A stretch of DNA of 64,000 bases from Paraspadella gotoi (Eukaryota > Chaetognatha), in assembly GCA_051294375.1 (NCBI GenBank), contig CM119269.1:15511918-15575917 (forward strand), written 5' to 3'. The position numbers were made by a program, and so were the translations under genes. The notes beneath the pieces are model-generated. The model was not told where the DNA came from and did not search any database. It saw only the letters and a list, made by a program, of their open reading frames with translations. Positions 26,801 to 38,586 of the stretch are shown here, piece by piece (within the stretch, counting starts at the first letter, position 1; each line of letters starts with the position of its first letter).

Positions 26801-27627
26801 GTCTAAGTTTAGAAACATAAATTCAACCTTCCAGACTCATGACTCTGATCCTAACAGAGAAATTAATTTTCGAATATATTTTTAACTTTGCACAGAAAAA
26901 CTAATATGAATAAAAAATCGTTGCATAGTCTAGCAAAATTGATGCATAGTCCGACAAAATTAAAGATAATACTAAAGTCATACCGATTAACCCTTCGTTT
27001 ATCTCACCGCCAGAGTCAGCCTCTTGAGCCACGCGTCTCATCGGACCGCGTTCCGGATAAGAGCTCAATTCTTCCAACGCTTTCTCTCGCTCACGTTTTC
27101 CGTAGTCGATCGCCTCGTGCAGCATCTGGCGGAGAACGGAGAATTAAACAAAAGATCGTGGCATCGATATGTAAAGTTATACAAATTATATAAAATCATG
27201 TATATTAAATTACAATAATTTATTCAAGTCTCCAACCTGCAGCGTCAATTGCATAGAGGCCGGAGTTTTTGTCGATCGCGGCGAAGATTGGGGCAAAGCT
27301 CCTAATAAGATAAGAATTTAACATAATTCCTCGTACTAATAGAAAATTGAAACATAAAAAAACAACGCCACCGCCATCTCATTTTCCCCCCGCAAATCTA
27401 CCCTGCTGGTTCGCCTGCTCCGCTTGCTCCTCCTGCTCCGGCTGCGGCGGCGGATCTTCCAACCCGCTGATGAAATTGTCGTCGACCAAATCTTCATTGG
27501 AGCTGCGTCCCTTGAAGGATGAAGAAGTCGACGCGAGGATCGAGGAGGTTCTCGCAGGGGGATTGAGGGCGGAGACGGCGGAGGCTGGAAAGGGGGGGGG
27601 GAGGGAAAATTAATATAAAAGAAGAAA

Positions 27628-27658
<31 letters not shown>

Positions 27659-28509
27659 AAAAGAAAGAAAGGAAGAAAAAAAGAAAAAAAAAACATAGAC
27701 TTTCGATAACGGTGGACGGGGGCGAGCACGAAACGTCGGTCAAGCCATCTCGTGGATAAATAATGGAATGGCTTTCGAACCATCGCTCCAAACAAACGTC
27801 TCTCTATTCTGCTGCTAAGTCGAATGTACAGTAGGACGAAATCCAGTGTTCAATTACTCTACTCGCAGCGGTGTCTTTTTCATTAAAGTTATAAAAAGAA
27901 AACAAATTTTTTTTATTCATCTTTTTCTTTATATTTCTTGTCATCCTCCTCCTCCTCTTCCTCGTTGCCTTTTTTGAATTTGATACAACCGTTTCCAGTA
28001 ACGCATTCCTCTTTCTAATATTGTTAACGGACAGATAACAAGATAATAAGACAAACAGAAGGACCACAGGATCGCCAACTTCTGGCAAACTTCCTTTCAA
28101 GCAAACCCTTGCCCTTACCCGATGATTCGGTGACGGAAAGCATCAACTCTTCAAGCAGCGCTGTGTCGATGGCGGGGCGACCGGTTTCGTCATTGACGTT
28201 GTCCCCGTCGTCGACGAAGTCTTCGGCGTCGTCCTTCTGAGTTGACTCTTCCGAGTCGTCAACTTCTTCAAAGCTAGAGAAGCTATCTTGTGCGTCGTCA
28301 TTGTTCGCCAATTCCTCGACGTTTCCGGCGACATTGCCTATTCGCTCCTCCAAAGTTTCGGCGCCATCACCGGCTGACTCTCCGAGATTTCCAGCGTCGT
28401 CATCGACGGGACTCTCGAGATGGGCGTCGACGTTCTCCATCAGAGTTCCTTCTTCGAGCAAAAACCAGCTGGAGTTGGAGCTGGAGTTGGAGACAGCGTC
28501 TTCCTCCAT
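20879..28509 (-). CDS. Single-pass membrane coiled-coil protein, CCPG1/PBXIP1-like (candidate ER-phagy receptor)
   Basis: Eleven exons join in frame to 1737 residues: 28509-28119, 27584-27402, 27301-27237, 27125-26984, 26573-26366, 25794-22541, 22447-22228, 22050-21918, 21708-21587, 21495-21416, 21294-20879. The N-terminus is acidic and holds SSWFLLEE (W15-L18, a LIR-like W-x-x-L after serines). A second motif, DSSSDIVLLDVP (about residues 261-272), resembles the FIP200-binding motif of CCPG1. A basic region and one hydrophobic helix (about 599-620, IIPFLMLLSSTFLFIAF) precede a heptad-rich coiled coil (about 700-1270). The C-terminal part contains YWETILTHRVDSRPYDKDKW and two W-(F/Y/M)-F-x-R segments, then an acidic tail. 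Vertebrate CCPG1 has the same order: LIR, FIR, membrane helix, coiled coil, C-terminal lumenal region. It links ER membrane to autophagy. Orthology is inferred from motifs and architecture; PBXIP1 is the alternative. Confidence 0.8.
25990..26337. repeat. Dispersed repeat family 2, copy 2 (intronic)
   Basis: Second copy of the element at 14.63 kb, inside intron 5 of the CCPG1-like gene. Shared start AAAACAAGAACGGGAATTCA and shared end AAGTGACTTATAGAGTTTGC. It holds a (CCGA)n tract at about 26268-26290. Confidence 0.65.
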
Positions 28510-28629
28510 CTCTCAATCGATTTTTCAGATGCTGAAATTGCTTTCTATTTTTTGTTGTTGAAATAATTAGTAGTTTCTGGTTTGTTTGTTTAACCTTTAG
28601 TATTTATTTCGCATTATGTTAATTATCCT
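28510..28629. other. Upstream region of the CCPG1-like gene
   Basis: Short A/T-rich stretch between the predicted start codon at 28509 and a repeat element. No promoter motif can be named. Confidence 0.4.
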
Positions 28630-29395
28630 TAAAACAAGTTTGAGCAAACATTGTCGGATCTGCCCACAATCATTAATTAATTAATTAATACAAATTATAT
28701 AGACTAAAATAATAATTTAATTAATAAATTAATTAATTTGATACGAAATGTTTGTTTTTAGGTCTTTTCGTCACTGACTACGACCAAAGCAACGACACGA
28801 TGATGGCGACAACGACAATAATGCCGATAACGATTGACTTGATTGATTGATTGAATAATTAATTAATTTATGAATAAATTGTTTGATTAAATAATTAATT
28901 AATAACTAAATAAATTGATTGATTAATTTATTGATTGATTAATAAATTGATTTAAAAATTAATTGATTTATTAATTGACAGATTAATTAATTATTAATTA
29001 ATTAATTAACTGATTAATTATTTGATTAATTAATACATCTTGCATTTACATTTAATATAAAAGAAAAAGAAGCATAATCAATTAGTGAAACAAGTTTTTT
29101 TGTTTTTTCCATTAAAACTCATTTCCACTCAGACGATTCCACTGAAACTTTGTATCCAACTCAGACACACACTTCCCTACCCACTCACAAAATATCATTC
29201 CAATCCATCCATCCAATCACGAGCAATTGGAGTTTTTTGCTAAGGTGGGATGGACGGACGGACGGACGGACATCGTTTTTTTGCATAATTTATCATAATT
29301 CGATGTTCTGACATGAAATAAGTGAATGCCCGACAATATTGAGGGGGCGGACCGACGGACCGACAAAGTGAATTATAGAGTCGGGATCTGCTGAA
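28630..29395. repeat. Dispersed repeat family 1, copy 2 (most complete)
   Basis: About 765 bp bounded by GAGCAAACATTGTCGGATCT at the left and GAGTCGGGATCTGCTGAATA at the right. The interior has a long TTAATTAATT tract, GCATTTACATTTAATATAAA, a (GGAC)n run and GCGGACCGACGGACCGACAA. It shares both ends with the copy at 57.03-57.61 kb. Confidence 0.7.
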
Positions 29396-29720
29396 TAACA
29401 ATTAAAAAAAGGATTAAAATCGCGGAGAAAAATCTTAAAAGCATAAGGTAGGGTATTGCACAAAATTTTTAAAAATACTGATTTTCTTCATCGGATGGTT
29501 TTAAACCTTATATTAAGCCAATCGAAGTGCACTTTAATCGTTAATTCCAAGTTTGACTTTTAAATATTTGACTTTACTGCCAAACTGATTTACGTCAATT
29601 TGGAGTAACGTTTCTGCCTCCTTACTGCTATCAAGGATATCAACCAAAATTTTGGAAAACGCTTTTTTTTGATTAAAAATACATAGTAGTATTGGATTCC
29701 GATTTGATTTCTTTTTTATC

Positions 29721-29751
29721 GAGCCTTGACCGGCGAAGCCGGGTCAGGCTC
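29721..29751. repeat. Short imperfect hairpin
   Basis: GAGCCTTGACCGGC and GCCGGGTCAGGCTC form an imperfect inverted repeat around GAA. Probably the end of a small dispersed element; nothing suggests a terminator. Confidence 0.5.
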
Positions 29752-30367
29752 TATATGTTTTAGGGTTACTTCTTCTGTGACGTAGTCGTCGTGTCGTCAT
29801 GGCTTCTCAACTTTGAAATAGCTTTGATATTTTCTTATTACATTTGGATTTAAGTATTTTTTGTTGAATTTCCACTTCATTATGATTTACTGCAATATGC
29901 AAATGAGATTAAAGTACTCATTATAATATCCAAATTAGTATATAGAAATGCTTTAATCTAATTTACATATTGCAGTATATAAATTATAATATTGAAGATG
30001 AAATTCAAAAATTTTTTTTTAAAAAATTAATAAAAATGGGAACTCAAAGGATTTTTTTAATGAGAAGCTATATCTTAATTTTAATACAAATAAAAATATA
30101 ATCTTATGATAAGGATCGTCCAATAACATAAGAAAAATCTGGATTGATACTAAAAAAAAGAAAATTTGAGAAAAGAAAATTAAATTATAAACAAAGAAAA
30201 TTCTATTTTGCGATTGTCAATAAAAAAAAAATAATAAAGTACGGGAAGAATGCGATGGCTTAATTTTACGATTTCAATCCTAATTCAATTTTTTTTTAAT
30301 AAAAACGTAGAGAGAGAGAGAGGAGAGAAGAGAGAGAGGGAGAGAGAGAGAGAGAAGAAAGAAAGAA

Positions 30368-30516
30368 ATCAAAAGGCAGCAGCAGAAGCAGCAGGAGAAA
30401 AGAGAGAAAAAGTAAGAGCCACTGCAGAGCCAGCTGCAGACTCAAAAGGCAGCAGCAGAAGCAGCAGGAGAAAAGAGAGAAAAAAGAATAAGCCTCTGCA
30501 GAGCCAGCTGCAGGCT
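30368..30516. repeat. Tandem duplication of about 74 bp
   Basis: Two copies of a unit starting AAAGGCAGCAGCAGAAGCAG and ending GAGCCAGCTGCAGRCTC, separated by GA-rich DNA. The copies differ at a few bases. Confidence 0.8.
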
Positions 30517-32117
30517 CGTTTTTTTTCCCTATGATTATGAATCAGTGACTAGGGAAAAAGAGAGGGGAGAAACATGTAATTAAAGAGAAAAGAGAGAGAG
30601 AAAGAAATATGAAAATAAAGAGAGAAAATTTGTTTGTTTGATAAAACGTAAACAAAACATATTTAATAACTGTCCAGACTCAATTTTAAGCACATCGATA
30701 ATGAGAAGTTGTATATAAATTTTCAGCTTCATACACCCAAATTTAATCATAAAAAAGGCGATCTATAATTTGGAACGCCGACGACAACAACGACGACGAC
30801 GACACTTATGGGCAAAACGATACAATATCGTCGCAAACGCTTAGCGATTGCGACGATAAAAAACTTTCACTAATTTATTAGAATAATTATACAAGGCAAG
30901 TCAAAGCGTAGTTTTAGTCTATTTGTCTGAAAATGTGTTGTATGTTGTATGAAAATTATAAAATTTTATTTCAACATTATGCTTCTCTTTTATTTGGTAA
31001 TAATTTTAGTACAAATATTTTTTTAAAGGTGAATGAAACACGAAGAAAGGAGTAATTAATTGCATGTGGAAATGGCATGCGGATTGCGGAGCAATTAATT
31101 TTATATACTCGTCAAAAAAAAAAAAAAAAAAGAAAGGAAAGAAAAAAAAGAAGAAAAAAAACTAAAAAACCAGTCCTGTCGACGTTCGTTGTAATGAAAA
31201 TAATGTAGGCCGCGTTCGAAATTCAACGACTACAACAACAACAACAACGTCGGATCGAAAGGAAAGAAAAGGTCGAAAGGCTAAACAGACGTGTCCTTCT
31301 CTCATCGGTGGATGGGCCTTATCGGCCAACGTGGGCCGACTTGCGATATCTCGCGAAATTCGAAGGATCTCGAGCAAAAACTTATTCGTAGAAATATTAG
31401 TACGATATTAATTTGTTTAAGAGGTAAAACTTAGCAGAGTACGTATTTTATTTTACTTATTGTCATTGTCTACGTCATTGTTTTAATACCACTCAAAAAT
31501 ATTACAATTAATGTTGTTGTTCTATAATCATAAAAAGTAACCATCACTTTGCCAGGTTTAACGATTGTCCGAAGGTTACCGTTTTACGCTTTTCTCACAG
31601 CTGGTAATCGCGGAAAAAAAAAACTAAACCGAAGCAGGAAATGTTGAAGACTCGGAATCATCGAAAAAAAAACCGTTGGATCTTTCATCCCGAGATGAGA
31701 GTTCGCTCTCACGTCGTCCAAATTCCTTGTGGTCAAACGATGAACGATGCGTCGTCCTTTATCGTCGATGGCGAAAAAAGCTGCAGATCAACTGACAACA
31801 AAGAAGAGGCAGCTGTTTCCTGTTTGGACTTGAACTGAGAGTGTATTTTCGGGTCGCTGCAGCCGTGAGACGGCTGCAGTTCTGCGGCAGAGATGCAGCT
31901 TGGACGCAGGCATCAATCGCTGCGCTGAGCTGCCTTCGCCTACGGATCAGTTTTCCTGCGAGCTGGAAGGACAACAACTAACTAAATCATGGCCGATATG
32001 TATACTTTTGAACTAACTAAGGAATCTCTCAAAGGATACTTAAAAATAAAAAGAAGCAGACAATACAAATAAAGTCAGGCAAAACTTAATGAGATTTTGT
32101 TATTTGGAAAAAGTATA

Positions 32118-32189
32118 GGTACTGCCCGGTTTCGAACCGGGGACCTTCTGCGTGTGAAGCAGACGTGATAACCACTACACCACAGCACC
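32118..32189 (-). tRNA. tRNA-Val (anticodon CAC)
   Basis: 72-nt minus-strand cloverleaf. Acceptor stem GGTGCTG/CAGTACC (one G-T pair), A box TGGTGTAGTGG, anticodon stem TCTGC/GCAGA around loop TTCACAC (anticodon CAC), T arm CCCCGGTTCGAAACCGGG with an intact B box. No intron. Expected to read GUG. Confidence 0.92.
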
Positions 32190-32434
32190 TGGATAGGAAA
32201 AGAGGTTGAAATATTTGTATATAAACCATTAGGAAAATGATTTCTATCCGCTTTTGTGGTTGTATTTTTTATTTTTTAAAGCCAAACATAAAAAAAATGA
32301 AGAAATAATATGTAGTAAAGAAGTTTAGCGCACATACACTTATAAAAAAATCACAGATCTCTCACTTTTTTCTTTTACAAAGATTTTTTGTTAGTAATAT
32401 TTTTTTTGGGTAGTAATAATAATAATAATAAAAA

Positions 32435-32764
32435 TCAGATCGGTCTGAACAAGTCCCTCTTTCTTCCCTCTTGCTGCTTCGCCATCTCGTACGGATAGCG
32501 CTGCTCCGGCGTCGACGCCGCGTCGAGGCGCGCCATCTCCTCCGGCGTCAACTCCCACCCGGCGCCGGCGCCCATGTTGCTCTCCAGCTGATTCATTTTG
32601 GTGGCGCCGATAATAACCGAAGAAACGAGGTCCTTTTGAACCAGCCAGCGCAATGCCACCTGAGGAACCAATCAATGTAATTAATGCAATCTTTTAATCG
32701 AACACTAAATAAATAAATGAATTAATTTAATTTATCTAATAATTAAATAAATAAATAATAATAA

Positions 32765-32795
<31 letters not shown>

Positions 32796-32851
32796 CAATC
32801 AATCAATCAATCAATTAAAAAAATAAATAAATAATTCATTCAATCAATCAA

Positions 32852-32884
<33 letters not shown>

Positions 32885-32961
32885 CAATCATTCAATCAAA
32901 AAATAAATAAATCATTCAATCAATCAATCAATCAGTCAATCAATAAATAAATAAATATATA

Positions 32962-32998
<37 letters not shown>

Positions 32999-35074
32999 TG
33001 CGAATGTTGAACATTTAAATCCACAAAAAAATGCGTACGTCAATCAATCAGTCTAAACCTGCGCCATCGATTTGTTGTTCGCCTCGGCGATGTTCTTCAG
33101 CTCGTCCAACACGTGCCACGTTTTCTCGCTCTCGATAGATTTTCCCGCAGCAGCCTTAAAATTGAGTCAAACTCAAATTTATCAATCATCCAATCAATGA
33201 CCGCTCATCAAATTCCTAAACGAATTAACCGGTATCCCTACTACCTGCGAAACGACGCCCAGTTTGTTGGCCCACTCTTGTCGAGTCCCGGCCGGCATCT
33301 CCGCGTCCTTCTTGAACTTCCCCGTCAACCATCCTCCTTTGAGAGGGCTCCAGCACAGGAGCCCAACTTTCTCTTCGCGACAAACCTCCGTCACCTGGAT
33401 AAAAGAGGATGGAGCAGAAAAAAAACGGGCATTTGGGCTTTTTACGATTTTGTCTAAACGAGATAGCGTAAGATATAAAATATATTGAAAATGAATATAA
33501 GTAAAATGATTGTACTTGCAAAGTTCAATTTGTTTTGCTAATATATTTCGCCTGTGCATAAGATGTCTCGTCAACAATACGTAAAACAAATGGATAATAA
33601 TCACACACCAGCAAAGATTAAGCAGATTTTAGATTACCTCGTCTTCAATCCCTCTGACCAGGAGATTGTATTGCATCTGATTTGCCACCATCTTCTCCAT
33701 CCCCATGAATTTGGCGTAGTCGACGAACTTCTGCAGCTGCCAACCGGTGAGGTTGCAGGCGCCGATGTGGCGCACCTTCCCCGCGCGGACGACGTCGTTG
33801 AGCGTCCGCAGCGTCTCCTCGAGGGGCGTGCCCGCGTCCCATCCGTGGATTTGGTAAAGATCGATGTAGTCCGTCTGAGGAAAGGAAAAGGGAAAAAAAT
33901 TACATTTAGAACAAAAACTAAAAAAATTCTACAGAAAAAAAACAACATTTTCTCGTCAATGCAAAATAAATAAAAATCCAATCCTGTACAGTGTACAGAC
34001 GGAGAAAAGTTTTTTAGCAAAAACGCATTTTCTTGCTTTACTCTAGTTTATTATAACAAAGTTGCAGTTTACGCCTCTCCAACAATCCAATAAAAAATGA
34101 CCTTTAGTCTCTCCAAGCTCTGGTTGAGGCTCCAGAGAAGATGCTTCCTCGACAACCCCATCCCGTTGGGTGAATCGGGGTCCGTCAAGTAGCGGCATTT
34201 GGTGGCAACGACGACATGTTCCCGGTTCCGTTTCTGTAGCCAGGTGCCCAGGATCGATTCGGAGATTCCAGAGTGACGACCCATTCCGGGATAGACGTCC
34301 GCCGAGTCGATGAAGTTCCCTTGGAAGAGGGGATGTCCGAACGTGAAAGGTAATCGAAGTTTCATAAATAAAGAAAGGAACGTCACTGATTAAAATGACA
34401 AATAGTTTAACTTAAACTTCTTTACATCCGGGCAGTCACATCATCACGATTTATTTAAGAATTCTCGCCTTCTAGAAAGTTTTTGTCCTTCAAGTAACAC
34501 TCTCTTTTTCCCAATACTACCCAATACTCATTTAGTAAGACATATAAGTGACCTTTAATCAATAAATCAATACAAATCAATACCCAGCTTCATCAATCCA
34601 TCAATCCATCTCACCACCGAATATTTCCAATAATTAGACAATTTCTGTGAGCCTTGGGTTGTTTTTAGACAAACTATATCTGCCCGATTCTGTCCCGTTT
34701 GGAAACTCCGTTCTTACCAATTTCTGCTCAGCTGCCTTACCCTCGCCCTTTTCTTCAATTCAAGCTCTCGCCAAGTTGCAATTTTCAAAATGGGCGGCAT
34801 CAACACGAGAACAACAAAGGAACTCACTTCAGGGCCACCTGCCACCTGCCCATCACCAGGCCTCACCTCCCAACTCGACGAAGCGATCGAGGAGGGCGTG
34901 GCTGGCGGCTTCGTCGGTGTTGCTCGACGGGCCGTTTGGGAAGGCGCCGAAGGTCATGGTGCCGAGACAGAGGGCGGAGACTTTGAGGCCGGATGATCCC
35001 AAAAACTTCATCTCCATCGCTGAGTCTTTGACTTTCTGAAAGTCTGTCATCACGTTCACACCTTTTTTTGCCAT
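32435..35074 (-). CDS. Aldo-keto reductase
   Basis: Six exons (35074-34867, 34319-34102, 33874-33638, 33394-33245, 33154-33059, 32659-32435) give 377 residues with consistent phases. The N-terminus has the family pattern [20 protein letters not shown]. The catalytic tetrad is visible: D74 and Y79 in FIDSADVY, K110 in [10 protein letters not shown]152 in DLYQIHGWD. The C-terminal NADP(H)-binding block reads [17 protein letters not shown]. It follows [17 protein letters not shown], as in the bacterial- and plant-like aldo-keto reductases rather than the AKR1 group. Expected to reduce aldehydes or ketones with NADPH in the cytosol. The substrate cannot be told from sequence. The start is the first Met before the conserved strand. 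Confidence 0.95.
32758..33000. repeat. (CAAT)n/(AAAT)n tetranucleotide tract in AKR intron 5
   Basis: Alternating blocks of CAAT and AAAT repeats fill most of the intron between exons 5 and 6. Confidence 0.85.
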
Positions 35075-35584
35075 GTTTCGTCCGGTTTTTTAATTCTTAA
35101 TCTTCTGTGAAACAATTTTCTAAAATTAACTATTTCTTAATCATTGGCCAATCCTTCCCAGTCAAAATGTTTCTATTTATTAAATTGTTAAAAAAGCTAG
35201 TTTAATTTTGTTCGAAATTGCCTGTTTTTTTTTTGACAGGCGGAAAATCCAGAGCCTGAGGTAGAATATACCTTCAGCTTAAAAGCTTTACATTGTAAAA
35301 CAATTTTCGAGTCCCGATGCGGGCGAATCAGCCGTATTAACTGCAGCCGACGCAGATCCACTGCGGTGGCAGCCGCCCGTATCAACGGCAGCAGCTGGAC
35401 TGCTTCGCCTTGAGCTTTTTTTTTTCTCTTGCAAGAATGATGTGGAACGGAATGACCCAGATTTTCAGGGCTATTGTCTTTTCGTAGGTTTTCGGTGTAA
35501 AAATTCTAACCCACAGTGATTTTTTTCAGGGTCGTACAAGAGTAAAATGATTATAGAAGTCTTTGTTTAGAGCCGATGTTATTA
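35075..35584. other. Intergenic upstream of AKR
   Basis: A/T-rich, with one G/C-rich patch at 35310-35410 containing several GCAGC and CTGCAG words, similar in style to the patch at 31.8 kb. No gene recognised. Confidence 0.45.
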
Positions 35585-36188
35585 CATGGTGACAATTTTA
35601 CAAGCGCCGGTAGAAATACGCTGTCATTTGCAAACCAGTGGTTATTTCATTGATTTTAAAAATTAGTTGAGTAAAAAATACTAAAATATTTATGTGTTAA
35701 AATTTTATATTGATTATTTAAGATATGCCTTGACAATGAGTGGAGAAATTGATAAAAATCATAAATTTACTCTCCAGCTATTGATTTTTAAAAAGATGTC
35801 TCGTTTTTGAGTATCTTAATTAAATTAAAGCTGGGCCAGTTAAATTTTATACTACAGTATTCGTAAGTACGTCATTCTCTTTAGATTTGAAAAGGCTTTC
35901 AGAAAGTAATAATATTAATATTATTTTATTTTAAATTTCTTCAGAAAACTTACTGAAAATAAGAAAAAAAAATTAAATCTAAAAAAGTGAGTTTAAAAAT
36001 TAGAGACGATTTTCAAATCCATCTTCCTGCTACCATTGCTGAGACATATCAAAGTCGATTCTGATAAAATTTGCATATATGAATAGTTCGGATTTTTACT
36101 TTTAAATTCATATTTAACGTTGAAAAAATCTTAATGGGTTTGCAAATGACAGCGTTTTTCTACCGGCGCTTGTAAAATTGTCACCATA
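35585..36188. mobile_element. Non-autonomous TIR element (MITE-like)
   Basis: Inverted termini of about 50 bp: left CATGGTGACAATTTTACAAG continuing GCGCCGGTAGAAATACGCTG; right (reverse complement) TATGGTGACAATTTTACAAG with one mismatch in the same continuation. TA flanks both ends, as for Tc1/mariner-type insertions. The 600-bp interior has no open frame. Confidence 0.75.
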
Positions 36189-37440
36189 TACATAACTTGA
36201 AAAAGGAATCGATTCGTACTATCTAGGAAAAAGGTATATAACATAATTCATTTTTTCAATAAAAAGTATACGAAACATGGGTAAAACATTTTCATTATTT
36301 GGTATGCCCTTCCTTGCTATCGACTACTGCCTGGGCATGCTCTCATACAGCAAATTGAGGTATGACAGTGAAATGTTTTTCCATATCTTTAACGCAATTC
36401 TTTTCAGACCCGATGTTGTCTTTCCCTTTTCTAAAAGATATAATAGTACTTTTTTGAACCAAAAAGAAGTGCAAGGCCTTTATCATTGCCAAATTAAAAT
36501 TAAAAATAAAAAAATAACTAACTCTATTTAAAAATGGAAGAAAACTAAATATGATTTTTTTTTGCCATTTTNNNNNNNNNNNNNNNNNNNNNNNNNCATT
36601 TGGAAGAGTAACAATATTTTTGCCTGTAACTTCTAAACGATTTGAAATACAACAAAATGGAAAGAAGCTACTAAAAAAACATTCAATGTAGATCCGGAAA
36701 ATTCTGATTTTTTAAATCAAAACAAGTTTTTGAATTAGATATCCTTTATTGAAAATGTTAATATACTTTTTTCCTAAATAGTAATTTGGTTTTAAAGTTA
36801 AACTACAAAAATTAATGTATTTTCAAAAGGAGAAAACCGTCTATTTCAAAATGATATTATTAGGCTTGTTAATAAATGACGAAATACTTACACACTTTTA
36901 AACACATTCGGCACAAAAAATGATATTTTGTTTACAATTTATTACGTTTTCCTAAAAAATTCTAAACAACAAATCGATTCTTCAACAAACCGGGGGTAAT
37001 AATTATAATGCCTCCCGTTACAAAAAAAAAAACCAGTGGCTGCAACACTACATGTGAATCACTTTCAAGGGCTTAAATGAACGTGTTTACTGTGGCACTA
37101 TATCATTTTTAAATCAAAATAATATGTATTTTTGTTTCGAAGTATGATATATGATTAAAATGCTTTTATCAAACATCTAGAATAAAATAAAAATAAATTA
37201 AAAAATAAAAAAACATGTTAAAAAATATCAAAAAATTAATTTTTAAAGATTTAGATAATAAATATTTACAAAAATATAATTTATTTTTTTGTTGAAGAGC
37301 AAGTAAAGATCTATGTGGTGTAGCTAAAATTTTATTTAAATGTTCCTTTGTCTTAAATAAAAAAATTGTACAAATTTCGGGGGTAAAGCAGATTTTTACA
37401 AAAAAAAACAACAAAAAAACAAAAAAAAAACCTAGCATTC
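36189..37440. other. Left edge of the damaged array
   Basis: A/T-rich DNA with a 25-N gap at 36572-36596. From about 36600 it matches the block at 44.34-45.43 kb, which precedes another array copy. An 84-codon plus-strand frame at 36277 has no recognisable domain and no homologous support. Confidence 0.5.
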
Positions 37441-37852
37441 GTTTATCTCAGCAAGACGCAACGACCGGCATTCGATTCTTCCGTCTTCAGCCTCGTCAAA
37501 GATTTCTTCGAACCCACTGTGGGACGATCATGGAATGTCGCATCGACCTCGCGGACTGCCACCACTTCGACGGGCAGCGACGTCAGCATCGACAGTTCGT
37601 TAGGACATTTGGACCTATTGCCGACAAGGAGAAGGAGGAAGGCTTCGACCGTCACGCGGCCCTGGAAAGGAAGCGGGGGAGAAATGAACAACATAGGAAT
37701 CGCCTCCTGTTTATAGATATACCCATTTATATATCATTTGTTATATTTACTACTTAACTAAATTGACATTAACATGAAATAGTACAATGTATAACTAAAC
37801 GAAAGAAAACTAAAGAAAAAACCAGATCTTCCAGTTAGATGAAAGTAAGAAA

Positions 37853-37930
37853 TAGCAGCCGGATGGGTTTCGATCCATCGACCTCTGGGTTATGGGCCCC
37901 AAGCACCGCTCCACAGCTGCGCCCACTGCT
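37853..37930 (-). tRNA. tRNA-iMet copy (extra bases)
   Basis: Clearly the same gene as at 46.48 kb (T arm GATGGATCGAAACC, anticodon arm around CAT). It carries several inserted bases in the T, anticodon and acceptor arms that would break the cloverleaf. Confidence 0.5.
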
Positions 37931-38511
37931 TGCTTTGCTTGTAAGTGTAAGTAGAGGTGGTATACAAACATTGTTTATTAAACAAACTGTTGTAAAAGCG
38001 ACCACTTATATGAGCCAATAACTCAGAGGATATGCATACGCTAATATTAAATGAATGGATCAATTTTTTATATTGTCAGCTCCTATGTATTTAGATTGCT
38101 AGTGCGGAGTACATTATAGTATTCCACAACTAATACTCAGGCTGTGGTCTTATATTCATTGAAAAATATTCTTCTTGACATATTATGAGACACATTCATT
38201 GACAGCGGACAGCCAAGGTATACCGCAGTCGCAATTCAACGAGAGCATGAGAGAGGTCTACAAGGTTAAGAGAAGAGCTTCGTCACTTATTTTTTAAGAG
38301 TGATCGAGGGCCTTAATCCAACATTAGCCCTACCAAACGTCAGGGGAAGATAGTTATTTATCAAATGAACGAAGATTTTCTTTATTATATTTAGTTGTAC
38401 ACCAATTAATCATATTAGACCAGGACAATTTCTTATTTCATATTACTCTAGCTAACTAAACGTTATAAAATTCAGGTAACAATACACATGATTCAATTTG
38501 TAAAACACATG

Positions 38512-38586
38512 TAGCTCCAGCGGATGGTTTCGATCCATCGAACCTCTTGGTTATGCCCAGCACGCTCCCATCTGCGCCACCGCTGA
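38512..38586 (-). tRNA. tRNA-iMet copy (extra bases)
   Basis: Second initiator-tRNA copy of array unit A. T arm and B box are canonical; scattered single-base insertions and a deletion of two G in the anticodon arm. Confidence 0.5.

Larger units (their letters stand above)
29396..32117. other. Intergenic, repeat-rich
   Basis: A/T-rich DNA without a recognisable gene. It holds an inverted repeat at 29.72 kb, a tandem duplication at 30.37 kb, GA-rich tracts and A runs near 31110-31160. A PstI-like CTGCAG-rich G/C patch at 31770-31960 has no coding sense that I recognise. Confidence 0.5.

Noticed and set aside
29721-29751. Hairpin considered as a terminator
   Set aside because: The window is eukaryotic and no gene ends there; better seen as the end of a small repeat.
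32758-33000. Regular CAAT/AAAT repeats considered as a CRISPR-like array
   Set aside because: Simple tetranucleotide repeat without spacers, inside an intron of a eukaryotic gene.
32435-35074. Voltage-gated potassium channel beta subunit (also an AKR fold)
   Set aside because: Length, the [20 protein letters not shown] start and the C-terminal block fit enzymatic aldo-keto reductases; no Kv-beta-specific N-terminus was seen.
36277-36531. 84-codon plus-strand frame next to an N gap
   Set aside because: No recognisable domain and not preserved in the homologous spacer at 44 kb.
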